From JACDBZ01 sp038233215 (GTDB taxonomy: Bacteria; Chloroflexota; Limnocylindria; QHBO01), in the NCBI GenBank assembly GCA_038233215.1, contig JBBSML010000006.1:1-64000 (forward strand): a DNA stretch of 64,000 nucleotides, in the 5' to 3' direction. The translations under genes were made by a program, and so were the position numbers. The notes under the pieces were generated by a model that was not told the origin of the DNA, did no database searches, and saw only the letters and a list, made by a program, of their open reading frames with translations. Shown here in pieces: positions 45,263 through 54,070 of the stretch. Each line of letters opens with the position of its first letter. Positions within the stretch are counted from its first letter, which is position 1.

Positions 45263-46890
45263 GACAGGATCAGCTCGTCGATGATGCGGTCGGTCGCCGT
45301 GCCGTCTCCGTTCGGCAAGTGCCTGGCGGCGAACTGCGCGACCTTGTCGAGTTGGTAGTCATCACGCCGGATCGCGTCGAGCAGCTCGCCAAAGGTGCGC
45401 ACGATGCGGCCGGGCACGAACTCCTCGTACGGCTCGTAGAAGTCGCGGGCCGCGATGTACTCCTCGAGGTCGTAGGCGAAGAAGAGCATCGGTTTCCCGA
45501 GCGTTGAGTATTCGAAGACCAGTGATGAGTAGTCCGTGACAAGGAGATCGCTGATGAGGAGCAGGTCGTTGGTTTCCATGGGCAGGTCGCTGACATCCAT
45601 CAGGCGGTCCCGGTACTCCCTGGGGATGTCAGCGCGGCTACGGACGAAGGGGTGCATCTTGATGAGGAGCGTCGCATCGCGCTCCACGCACAGCGCATAG
45701 GCTGTTGCCAGGTCTATCACCTCGATGGGGTAGTGGGCGTAGCGAGCGCTTCTCCCGCGAAAGGTCGGCGCGAACAGGATGACCTCGCGGTCGCGCGTGC
45801 CGGGGATCGCATCGTAGGCGGCTTCGCGCCGTTCGGCCTGCCGGGACGGGTCGAGAAAGTCATCCATGCGCGGGGTGCCGGTCGGAATGACCCGCTCGTC
45901 GGGGATGCCGAACGCTTCCGCGTAGAAGGGCACTTCGTGCCTGGAGCTGACGGTGGCGTGCGTGTAATTCTTGTGCACGCGGGAGTAGGGGTTTGGTCCC
46001 GACGACTTCCCTATGCGGCTGTATCCGACTGTCTTGAACGCGCCCCACGCGTGCCAGAGCTGGATGATCCGTTGGTCGGAGTGCCGTGGCAGCTGGTAGA
46101 TGGCGGGCTGGTAGTCCTCGAGCAGGATCACATCGGCGCGTGCCAGCAACCAGACGAAGCGCGCGCGCTCGCGCAGTCCTCGTCGCGTCCGGATGCTTGC
46201 CTTGAAGATCATCTTGAGCTGATAGCTGCGCTCGAGGTTGCGCTCGAGAAGTCGATCATGGACGAGCTTCAGGTTGCCGCTCAGCGCGGTGCGTGAGTCG
46301 GAGGTAAAGACGATCATCGGCCGACGGGCAGGCAGGCGGCGAAGGGCGCCCAAGAGCAACCGAAACAGGTGAAGCCACGCTTGTGTGGGTCGTTCCCGCA
46401 ACCAGGGGATGAGCGTGCGAAGGGAGCGGGGCGAAGGCCGGTCAGGGGCCTTCGCCGAGATCTCGAAGGCCAGCGGAGTCCGGTCTTCGGCTCTCGCAAC
46501 CTTCACCCGGTAGACCGCGGCACCAGAGATGAATTCCCGGACCGGCTCCTCGCATGTGAATGGGTCGGGGCCAGCCGGGATGGCAGTCCATTCGTGAGCC
46601 GCGTCCGGTCGGTGCAGCACGACATCCCACGTGCCCGGTGCGAGTGGCATCTGATCGAAACCGACGAAGACATTGAACCGCACCAGTCGCTCGTCCGGTT
46701 CGATGGCGCCGACGACAGGTCGGGCCGGCAGCGTGGGTTGATGGCCATCCGCGTGGCGCAGGTGAACACTGCCCGCATGGAGTTCCTCTTCGCTGTCCTG
46801 CCGGCGTCGGATACGGAGAACGAGCTGAATGCGCTCCCAATGAACTTCGGTGACCTCGAGGCCCGAAGGCTCGAGGAGGGATGCGCTCAT
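45259..46890 (-). CDS. CDP-glycerol/ribitol phosphotransferase with an N-terminal accessory domain
   Basis: This 543-residue protein starts at the ATG at 46890. Residues 1-180 form a strand-rich domain (VRFNVFVGFDQMPLAPGTWDVVL, in part) like the beta modules appended to some teichoic-acid polymerases. The rest is a Glyphos_transf domain: IIQLWHAWGAFKTVGYSRIG (catalytic His), VILFAPTFRGRSARY, LIKMHPFVRSR and LLVTDYSSLVFEYSTLGKPML. It is the first gene of the left arm, divergent from the CDP-ribitol synthase gene with only 75 bases between. It probably extends or starts the polyol-phosphate chain. Confidence 0.88.
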   Translation of the reverse strand: MSASLLEPSGLEVTEVHWERIQLVLRIRRRQDSEEELHAGSVHLRHADGHQPTLPARPVVGAIEPDERLVRFNVFVGFDQMPLAPGTWDVVLHRPDAAHEWTAIPAGPDPFTCEEPVREFISGAAVYRVKVARAEDRTPLAFEISAKAPDRPSPRSLRTLIPWLRERPTQAWLHLFRLLLGALRRLPARRPMIVFTSDSRTALSGNLKLVHDRLLERNLERSYQLKMIFKASIRTRRGLRERARFVWLLARADVILLEDYQPAIYQLPRHSDQRIIQLWHAWGAFKTVGYSRIGKSSGPNPYSRVHKNYTHATVSSRHEVPFYAEAFGIPDERVIPTGTPRMDDFLDPSRQAERREAAYDAIPGTRDREVILFAPTFRGRSARYAHYPIEVIDLATAYALCVERDATLLIKMHPFVRSRADIPREYRDRLMDVSDLPMETNDLLLISDLLVTDYSSLVFEYSTLGKPMLFFAYDLEEYIAARDFYEPYEEFVPGRIVRTFGELLDAIRRDDYQLDKVAQFAARHLPNGDGTATDRIIDELILS

Positions 46891-46965
46891 GCCGATGCCG
46901 CTCCTGCACGGAACGCCAGATGCCGTAGTCTCTTGACGTTCATCACCCTCACTCCCTTGGAGTCC

Positions 46966-48336
46966 ATGCTCATCTGCGCAATCCTCCTGGCCGGAGGTGA
47001 CGGGAACCGATTCGGGGGCGAGGTCCCCAAGCAGTTCCTGCGCCTCGCAGGCGAGGAGATCCTCCTCCGCAGCCTTCGGACGCTGGCCGCGGCAGAGATC
47101 GACCGGCTCGTCGTCGTCGCACATCCGCGCTGGCTGTCCGAGACCGAAAGCATTGTCCAGACTGCCAATGTGAAGGTCCCCACCCGCATCGTGACGGGCG
47201 GATCGAGTCGTAATGAGAGTACGTGGAACGGCATCCTCGCGCTCGACGCTTCGGACGACGATATCGTGCTCGTGCATGATGCTGTGCGGCCGTTGCTCCC
47301 GCTGGAGGTGCTGCGGCGTGCCATCGACCCCGTTGTCGAGGGCCTCGCCGACAGTACCGATACGGTCATTCCCAGCGCCGACACGCTGGTGGTGGTGGAA
47401 GGCGGCGTCGTGATCGAGATCCCAAACCGGGCGCGCTACCGTCGCGGTCAGACGCCACAGGTCTTCCGCAAGTCGGTTCTGGTTCAGGCGTACGAGGCCG
47501 CTGGTGCCGCAGGCGACATGACCGCAACCGATGACTGCAGCCTCGTTCTGCGCCACGTACCGGGCGCACGGATCCTTGCCGTGCCGGGCGACGAGATGAA
47601 CATGAAGATCACCACGCGGCTGGACATGGTCCTCGCCGATCGAATGCTCCAGATGAAGACGCTCGAAGACGACCAGTCGGCGACGATCGGCGCCTCCCTT
47701 GACGACGCTCGGCTGCTCGTCGTGGGCGGGACGAACGGCATCGGCCGGTCCATCGCCGACGAGGCGACGCGACTTGGCGGCCGCGCCGAGGTCGCGGGGC
47801 GCTCGACCGGCCTCGACGTGCGGGACCGAGCAGGCGTGGATCGATGCGTTGACGACGTCGCCGATCGGCTTGGCGGGCTCGACCACGTGGTGGTCACGGC
47901 CGGCATCCTCAGGACCGGCACGGTCGCTGATGCGGATCCGGAGGACCTCAAGGAAGTGTTCGACGTCAATCTGGGCGGCACGCTGAACGTGGCCGCCGCC
48001 TCGTATCGCCACCTGCGTCAGAGCCGGGGATCACTCACCGTCTTCGCCTCAAGTTCTTTTACCCGCGGGCGGGCCGATTACGTTGCCTACTCGGCCAGCA
48101 AGGCCGGAGTCGTGAACCTCGCCCAGGGCCTGGCCGAGGAGTGGCACGACGATGGGATCCGCGTCAACGCCGTGAGTCCCGAACGAACGGATACGCCTAT
48201 GCGCCGGCTTGCCTTCCCGGAGGAGGCCCATGCGCTGCTGCTCACGCCCGAAGAGGTCGCGCGGGCCACCGTCCGGTTGTTGCGCTCCGAGCTGACCGGC
48301 CAGGTCCTCGACGTCCGACGTCATCTTGATCCGTAG
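46966..48336 (+). CDS. Bifunctional CDP-ribitol synthase (cytidylyltransferase-SDR fusion, Bcs1-like)
   Basis: This 456-residue two-domain enzyme starts at an ATG with GGAG 5 bases upstream. Residues 1-230 are an IspD/TarI cytidylyltransferase: ILLAGGDGNRFGG (6-18), VPKQFL, VLVHDAVRPLLPLEVL and GDMTATDDCSLV. Residues about 245-456 are an SDR reductase: LLVVGGTNGIGRSI, FASSSFTRG with the catalytic Ser, and YVAYSASKAGVV with Tyr and Lys. This order matches Haemophilus Bcs1, which reduces ribulose 5-phosphate and makes CDP-ribitol. It supplies the activated polyol for the phosphotransferases around it. Confidence 0.88.
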   Translation: MLICAILLAGGDGNRFGGEVPKQFLRLAGEEILLRSLRTLAAAEIDRLVVVAHPRWLSETESIVQTANVKVPTRIVTGGSSRNESTWNGILALDASDDDIVLVHDAVRPLLPLEVLRRAIDPVVEGLADSTDTVIPSADTLVVVEGGVVIEIPNRARYRRGQTPQVFRKSVLVQAYEAAGAAGDMTATDDCSLVLRHVPGARILAVPGDEMNMKITTRLDMVLADRMLQMKTLEDDQSATIGASLDDARLLVVGGTNGIGRSIADEATRLGGRAEVAGRSTGLDVRDRAGVDRCVDDVADRLGGLDHVVVTAGILRTGTVADADPEDLKEVFDVNLGGTLNVAAASYRHLRQSRGSLTVFASSSFTRGRADYVAYSASKAGVVNLAQGLAEEWHDDGIRVNAVSPERTDTPMRRLAFPEEAHALLLTPEEVARATVRLLRSELTGQVLDVRRHLDP

Positions 48337-48366
48337 CTCGTTGATGCGCGCTCCGTTCGACGGCCG

Positions 48367-49539
48367 ATGAACTGGCTGGAGTACCTGCTCTCCGCGGCAA
48401 TGCTGCGCTGGCTTCGACTTGTCTTCTCCGTCCTGCGGGTTCGCCACGAACGTGTGGTGCTCGCTTCGGCGCGGCACGCCCAGCTCGAGGGGAACCTGCG
48501 CCATCTGTATGCTGCGATGCAGCTAGCGCGCCCCGACCTCGACTACGTGCTCCTGCTGGAGCCGTACAGTTATCGGTTCTTCGGGAAGCTCGTATATCTC
48601 CTACGGTTGACTCGGGGTATGTACTACCTGTGCACCTCGCGCCTGTTTATCGTAGATAACGCGTACTTCCCGGTTCACATCGCGCCGCACCGACGCGAGA
48701 CCACGGTGGTGCAGGTCTGGCATGCGGCGGGCGCGCTCAAGCGGTTTGGCCTTGCTTCGAAGGTTCCGCCTCAGCAACCTGAGCGGCGTTTCCTGCACCG
48801 CAACTACGACTATGTGATTGCGAGTTCTGAGACGACGCGGGCCGCGTACGCCAGGGCGCTGCGTACACCGATCGAGTGCGTCCTGCCACTCGGATCGCCA
48901 CGGACCGACCTCTTCTTTGACCAGCCGGCCATGGCCGCGACGCGGCGGCGGCTCCTGGAACGGCACCCGGAGCTGGAGGGTCGCCGCGTCGTGCTCCATG
49001 CCCCCACATTCCGCGGACGCGGGGAGCAAAAGCGATTCGCCTCCGGCCTCGACGCTGAGCGGCTTCGGAAGCTCCTCCCGTCATCCCATGCACTCGTGCT
49101 CAAGGCGCACCCGAACTTGCACCAGAGGCCGAATGGCTCCTGGCGGGCGTACGACGCGATCATGGACCCGGCCACCGAGATCAATGACATCTTCACGATC
49201 ACCGACATCCTCGTCACCGACTACTCCTCGGTCGTGTTTGACTGGGCACTGTTGCGCCGTCCGCTCGTCCTCTTCGTTCCCGATTTGCCCGAGTACCAGG
49301 TCGATCCAGGCATGTTCATCGACTATCGGACCGACATGATCGGTACTCACGCTATCGATACCGACGGCGTGGCCACCGCCATCAGGGCCGGCGACTTTGA
49401 CCTGTCGGGCTACGACGCGTTCATCGATCGTCACCTCGGCACAGCCCATGGCGACGTGAGCAAGCGCTTTGCCAAACGCTTCCTCGGCGATCTCGGCAGG
49501 CGAAGTGATAGGCTTCGCCCCAATGTCAGCCAGGAGTGA
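48367..49539 (+). CDS. CDP-glycerol/ribitol phosphotransferase (TagB/TarF-like)
   Basis: This 390-residue Glyphos_transf enzyme has VVQVWHAAGALKRFGLAS (first catalytic His), VVLHAPTFRGRGEQKR, LVLKAHPNLHQRP (second His) and DILVTDYSSVVFDWALLRRPLVLF. It lies 30 bases after the CDP-ribitol synthase gene, and its 3' end overlaps the permease gene by 17 bases. It is probably a primase or polymerase in the polyol-phosphate pathway at the inner membrane face. Confidence 0.88.
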   Translation: MNWLEYLLSAAMLRWLRLVFSVLRVRHERVVLASARHAQLEGNLRHLYAAMQLARPDLDYVLLLEPYSYRFFGKLVYLLRLTRGMYYLCTSRLFIVDNAYFPVHIAPHRRETTVVQVWHAAGALKRFGLASKVPPQQPERRFLHRNYDYVIASSETTRAAYARALRTPIECVLPLGSPRTDLFFDQPAMAATRRRLLERHPELEGRRVVLHAPTFRGRGEQKRFASGLDAERLRKLLPSSHALVLKAHPNLHQRPNGSWRAYDAIMDPATEINDIFTITDILVTDYSSVVFDWALLRRPLVLFVPDLPEYQVDPGMFIDYRTDMIGTHAIDTDGVATAIRAGDFDLSGYDAFIDRHLGTAHGDVSKRFAKRFLGDLGRRSDRLRPNVSQE

Positions 49540-50407
49540 GGCACCGGCGACCTTTGTCGCCGGTGCCGCGAAGCCCAGTCCCCTGACCCTCATCATTCAG
49601 GCAGTCAACGACATCGTATCGCGCCGGCGCCTGGTTCGATATCTCGTTCAGGCCGAGATCCGCAAGCGCGGGGTCAACACGCTTCTGGGCAACGTTTGGT
49701 GGGTGCTCGATCCGCTGCTCTCCATGGCGGTCTATGTCGTCCTCGTCACGGTGATTCGGACGCAAGCGGTCCCGGATTTCCCGGTCTTTGTTCTCGCCGC
49801 CGTGCTGCCTTGGAAGTGGTTCACCTCGGTGGTCGGTGACGCCACGAACTCGGTGGTCGGTCAGCACCGTCTGGTGAAGCAGATCGCCTTTCCCAAGATC
49901 GTGCTGCCGGTTGCCGCTACCACGGCTGGGGTCGTGGGATTCACCTTCGGTCTCGTGCCACTGTTCGGCCTGATGCTGCTCTTTCCGGATCGGCTTTCCC
50001 CGTTCATCCTGCTTATCCCGGTCATCGCCGCCGTGCAGTACGTGTTCACGCTGGCCGCCGCAATTCTCGTGGCTGCGGCAAATGTGTTCTTCCGGGACCT
50101 TGGGAACGTGGTCGGCCATGTCCTACGGCTGTGGTTCTACCTGTCGCCGGGCCTTTACAGTCTGGATCAGCTCGAAGGGCTGAACGTCATGCAAGCAAAC
50201 CCATGGCTGATCACCGTGGCGGGGCTCAACCCCATTGCGATCCTGTTTGAGTCATATCGCGCTGTTATTTACGGCAGCCAGGATGGCGCGCACCTACTTC
50301 CGGATTGGATGGCGCTCGCCTGGCTGCTCCTCGGCAGCCTCATCTTCCTTGCGGTGTCGAGCGTCATCTTCAAGCGCCTCGAGCGCGACTTCGCGAAGGT
50401 CCTGTGA
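49523..50407 (+). CDS. ABC-2 type polysaccharide/teichoic acid export permease (TagG/Wzm type)
   Basis: This 294-residue membrane protein has six hydrophobic helices. RYLVQAEIRKRGVNTLLGNVWWVLDPLLSM is the amphipathic interface segment before helix 1, quoted in part, and AANVFFRDLGNVVGHVLRLWFYLSPGLYSL is the gate region typical of O-antigen/teichoic acid exporters. The ATG at 49523 is chosen over earlier in-frame codons because family similarity begins shortly after it. It pairs with the ATPase encoded next (TGATG overlap). Confidence 0.92.
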   Translation: MSARSEAPATFVAGAAKPSPLTLIIQAVNDIVSRRRLVRYLVQAEIRKRGVNTLLGNVWWVLDPLLSMAVYVVLVTVIRTQAVPDFPVFVLAAVLPWKWFTSVVGDATNSVVGQHRLVKQIAFPKIVLPVAATTAGVVGFTFGLVPLFGLMLLFPDRLSPFILLIPVIAAVQYVFTLAAAILVAAANVFFRDLGNVVGHVLRLWFYLSPGLYSLDQLEGLNVMQANPWLITVAGLNPIAILFESYRAVIYGSQDGAHLLPDWMALAWLLLGSLIFLAVSSVIFKRLERDFAKVL

Positions 50408-51219
50408 TGGTAACCGACGGCTTCGCGATCGTGGCGGAGAATTTGGGCGTGCAGTACAGCCTGCGCTTTCATCGCAAGCAATCGGTCCAGCGTACGTTGA
50501 GCAATTTCCTGTCACGCGACCGGAACGAGCCATTCTGGGCATTGCGTAACGTGAACCTCCGCGTGACTCACGGAGAGTCGCTCGCGGTCATCGGCCCGAA
50601 CGGGGCCGGGAAGAGCACGCTGCTTCAGGTTCTCGCCGGAATCATCAGCCCGTCGGAGGGGCGCATCCAGGCGAGCGGTCAAATCTCGGGTCTGTTGACC
50701 CTGGGAGCCGGCTTCGACGTCGATCTCACCGGGCGCGAGAACATCCTCCTCGCGGGCGCATTCCTCGGCCTCGATGATCGTCTGACTCGTGAGCTGCTGC
50801 CCGGAATCGTGGAGTATGCCGATCTTGGACAGTTCATCGACGCGCCACTGAAGGTCTACTCCTCGGGCATGCGGGCTCGCCTCGGATTCGCGATTGCCAC
50901 CTCGGTCGACCCTGACATCCTTCTCCTGGACGAGGTGCTCTCCACCGGTGACGCAACCTTTCGCGCCAAGTCCAAGGCCCGCGTCCTCCAGCTGGTCCGT
51001 GATGCCAAGGCGGTTGTCCTTGTGACGCACGACATGAGCTGGGTCAAGGAATATTGCAACCGCGCCATCCTTATCGAGGGCGGGCGCGTGGTCATCGAGG
51101 GTGAGCCTGATGATGTGGTAGACACGCATGGGCGCAACACGGAAGAATTTCGCCGGCGCAAGGCGGAAGAGGCCAGGGCGGCGGGCCTGGAGCCCGTCAT
51201 CGCCGCCCGGCGACGGTGA
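50407..51219 (+). CDS. ABC transporter ATPase for polymer export (TagH/Wzt type)
   Basis: This 270-residue ATPase has Walker A GPNGAGKST (about 61-69), the Wzt/TagH-type loop GFDVDLTGRENILLAG, signature YSSGMRARLGFAIA, and Walker B ILLLDEVLSTGD followed by the H-loop VTHDM. The short C-terminal tail (RRKAEEARAAGLEPVI) has no carbohydrate-binding module, unlike long Wzt proteins. It energises export of the lipid-linked polymer through the adjacent permease. A truncated relative sits at 60744-61079. Confidence 0.93.
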   Translation: MVTDGFAIVAENLGVQYSLRFHRKQSVQRTLSNFLSRDRNEPFWALRNVNLRVTHGESLAVIGPNGAGKSTLLQVLAGIISPSEGRIQASGQISGLLTLGAGFDVDLTGRENILLAGAFLGLDDRLTRELLPGIVEYADLGQFIDAPLKVYSSGMRARLGFAIATSVDPDILLLDEVLSTGDATFRAKSKARVLQLVRDAKAVVLVTHDMSWVKEYCNRAILIEGGRVVIEGEPDDVVDTHGRNTEEFRRRKAEEARAAGLEPVIAARRR

Positions 51220-51373
51220 TTGTGGTGCATGGTCGATGTTCACATCCGGCCTTTGGCGATGGCGTGTCCGATGCATACTCAATGCGGTTGAGCATCCGGC
51301 CAAGCCGGACAGACGAGGAGACCGCGGCGCCGCCCGACGGTCCTCGAGCGGATTTTCGACCCGGAGATCGCAA

Positions 51374-54070
51374 TTGACCGTGCGTGACTTTTCGGATTCT
51401 GAGGCACCAATCGAATTCTCAATCGTGACCGCCGTGTACAACGTGGCGCGACACCTCGGCGAGTTTATCGAGTCGATCGAGGCGCAGGTCATCGCTCGTA
51501 ATCGGTTCGAGGTCATAGCCATCGACGATGGGTCAACCGACGACTCCCTCGCCATCCTGCGCGTCTGGGAGGAACGCTGGCCCGGATTCGTGACCGTCAT
51601 CACCACGGACAACGTCGGCCGGGCCGTCGCCCGCAACACCGGGTTGGATGCTGCCCGCGGCCGTTGGGTCACATTCCCGGAACCTGATGATGTCATCGGG
51701 CCGGGGTATCTCGGCCAGGTGGCGACCTTCCTGGAGGAGAACGAGCCCACCACTCTGCTCGCCACCAATCGCCTCATTTTGGATCGTGCAAGTGCGACGG
51801 TGACTGACACGCACCCGCTGCGGCGCCATTTCCGGCATGGAGTCCGCGTGCGCAACATCGAAGAGTACCCTGACCACTTTCACGACAGCGTGGCGGACGC
51901 GTTTTTCCCAACCGACCGCCTGCGGAGCGAGGATCTTCGGTTCAACGCCACCGTCGGGCCAAGCTTCGAGGAAGGGCACTTCTGCGCTCAATACCTGCTT
52001 CGGAGCGAACGCCCGGCCATCGGGTTTCTCCCCGAAGCTCATTACCATCGCCGCGTTCGACTGGATTCGACCTCAAACCCGCAGAGTGCCATGGCGCATC
52101 CTCAGCGCTATATCCGGGTGCTGCGGCATGGGTTCCTGGACCTCCTCAGCCAGGGTGCCGCACGCATCGGACGACGGCATGCGCCGGAGTGGCTGCAGAA
52201 CCTTGTTCTCTACGAGCTGTCCTGGTATTTCACATCGCGCGACGCCGATGCCGGCGCGGTCGCCGAGGCCGATGATGAGGCGTCAGACGAGATTCATGGG
52301 CTGATGGCCGAGATTCTTGGGCACATCTCGAAGGATACGATCGCAGGCTTCTCCGTGCGCCCCACGACGCCCGCGTGGAGGGACTTCCTGCTTCAGGCCT
52401 ACGAGCCCGGCGGCTGGCGCGCGACCTTCGGCCATGTCGCTCGCCTTGATCCAGATCAGGCGCTCGTAAAGCTCACTTATCGGTTCACCGGTGAGCCGCC
52501 AGTCGAGGAGCTCTTCAGCGGGGGGGAGGTTGTCTCACCGACGCACTCGAAGACGCGTGACATAGCCTACTTCGGGCGGGTGCTGATGTACGAGCGTGTT
52601 CTCTGGCTTTCGGCCCGCCAGTTCATTCGCCTTCGTCTCGATGGCCGTGACATGGATCTCCAGTTCGTTATTCCGAAACGGATCCACTCGCTCCAGCCGG
52701 GTACGATCAAACGGAACCTGCATCCGAGGGCGAGGGCGATGGCGACGGCCCGGCGGCGCGAACCGCGCCGGCGATGGTCAACCGACCGAGTGCTCCTGCG
52801 CCTGGCTCGCACGCGGCTTGTGCGTTATTTCTTCGGTGATGCATGGGTGCTGATGGATCGCATCACGGATGCTGGAGACAACGCCGAGCGCCTGTTCCAC
52901 TACCTGCGCCGATCCAGGCGCCGGATCAACGCATGGTTTGTGGTCGAAGGCGGTAGTTCCGACTGGCATCGGCTCCGAAAACAGGGCTATCTGCGGGTCG
53001 TGCCACATGGTTCATTCCGATGGAAGTTGTTGATGGCGAACTGCCGCCACCTCATCTCGTCGCATGTCAGTCCACCCGTTATGCGACCACCCGCACTGGT
53101 GCCCCTGATGGAGCCCACTTGGAGATTTACGTTCCTGCAGCACGGTGTGATCCACACCAACCTTTCTCGGTGGCTCAACATCAAGCCGATCGATGTCTTC
53201 ATCACCAGTTCCTCCCAGGAGTACGTATCGATCGCGGGGGACCACACCCCGTACGCCTTCACCACGAAGGAAGTCAAGCTCACGGGCCTCCCGCGCTGGG
53301 ACCGCCTCCGCAAGATCAGCCTGAGCGTCCCGGACGAGCGGCGTGATCTTGTCCTTGTCATGCCGACATGGCGCTCCGGCCTTGTTCCATTGCTCATGCC
53401 CAAGTCCCAACGGCGGGCGATCGACCCCGAGTTCTACTCCTCCGAGTACGCCATCAACTGGATGAACCTCGTTAAGTCTTCCGACCTTCTCGAGGCGTGC
53501 GCTCAGCAAGATCTGACCATCGGATTCCTTCCTCATCCGAACGTCCAGCCGGCGCTGTCCGGCATGGACCTTCCGCCCCAAGTGCTCCCACTGACGTTCG
53601 CTGACAATGACGTGCAACAACTGTTCGCGCGCGCGGCCGTGTTCATTACCGATTACTCCTCGGTCGCCTTCGATGCCGCCTACATCAACCGGCCGGTGGT
53701 GTACTTCCAATTCGACCGCGACACCTTCCTCGGGGGAGAACACCATGGTCGTCACGGCTATTTTGAGTACGAGCGCGACGGGTTCGGTCCCGTCGCGCAA
53801 ACGCTCGAAGAGGCGATCCGCGTGATCCTCGACACCATCCAAGCCGGTCGCTCGCCGTCACCGATGTACCAGGCCCGGATTGATGCAACATTCCCGCTTC
53901 GTGATGGCAGATGCTGCAAACGAGTGGTGGACGAGATCAAGCGGTCAACCCGCCCGGTTCGTCCTCCAGTCGCGATGATCCCGATCCCCACTCCGCTGGT
54001 GTCGGACCGGCCATTGGATGACCCATCGAGGATCGCTCATGGCACAGACGCCGTTGAGGGGGTCGGTTGA
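51374..54070 (+). CDS. Glycosyltransferase family 2-TagF fusion, first of two tandem paralogues
   Basis: An 898-residue protein starts at a TTG with CCGGAG upstream (a GTG two codons later is possible). Residues about 13-250 are a GT-A glycosyltransferase: FSIVTAVYNVARHL and VIAIDDGSTDDSL, but the DxD position reads EPDD. The middle (250-465) is helical. Residues from about 470 are a Glyphos_transf domain: WRFTFLQHGVIHTNLSRWL (His near 588), IGFLPHPNVQ (His near 720) and FITDYSSVAFDAAYINRP (about 755). One chain could thus add a sugar and a polyol phosphate, making a mixed repeat unit. Confidence 0.85.
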   Translation: MTVRDFSDSEAPIEFSIVTAVYNVARHLGEFIESIEAQVIARNRFEVIAIDDGSTDDSLAILRVWEERWPGFVTVITTDNVGRAVARNTGLDAARGRWVTFPEPDDVIGPGYLGQVATFLEENEPTTLLATNRLILDRASATVTDTHPLRRHFRHGVRVRNIEEYPDHFHDSVADAFFPTDRLRSEDLRFNATVGPSFEEGHFCAQYLLRSERPAIGFLPEAHYHRRVRLDSTSNPQSAMAHPQRYIRVLRHGFLDLLSQGAARIGRRHAPEWLQNLVLYELSWYFTSRDADAGAVAEADDEASDEIHGLMAEILGHISKDTIAGFSVRPTTPAWRDFLLQAYEPGGWRATFGHVARLDPDQALVKLTYRFTGEPPVEELFSGGEVVSPTHSKTRDIAYFGRVLMYERVLWLSARQFIRLRLDGRDMDLQFVIPKRIHSLQPGTIKRNLHPRARAMATARRREPRRRWSTDRVLLRLARTRLVRYFFGDAWVLMDRITDAGDNAERLFHYLRRSRRRINAWFVVEGGSSDWHRLRKQGYLRVVPHGSFRWKLLMANCRHLISSHVSPPVMRPPALVPLMEPTWRFTFLQHGVIHTNLSRWLNIKPIDVFITSSSQEYVSIAGDHTPYAFTTKEVKLTGLPRWDRLRKISLSVPDERRDLVLVMPTWRSGLVPLLMPKSQRRAIDPEFYSSEYAINWMNLVKSSDLLEACAQQDLTIGFLPHPNVQPALSGMDLPPQVLPLTFADNDVQQLFARAAVFITDYSSVAFDAAYINRPVVYFQFDRDTFLGGEHHGRHGYFEYERDGFGPVAQTLEEAIRVILDTIQAGRSPSPMYQARIDATFPLRDGRCCKRVVDEIKRSTRPVRPPVAMIPIPTPLVSDRPLDDPSRIAHGTDAVEGVG

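Noticed and set aside
46891..48012. Long minus-strand extension of the phosphotransferase frame opposite the CDP-ribitol synthase gene
   Set aside because: It is antisense to a clearly conserved enzyme and its translation has no recognisable motif; the real start is the ATG at 46890.
51128..51373. In-frame upstream extension of the first GT-TagF fusion
   Set aside because: It overlaps the ATPase gene and the intergenic region and shows no GT homology; the TTG at 51374 with a ribosome site is a better start.
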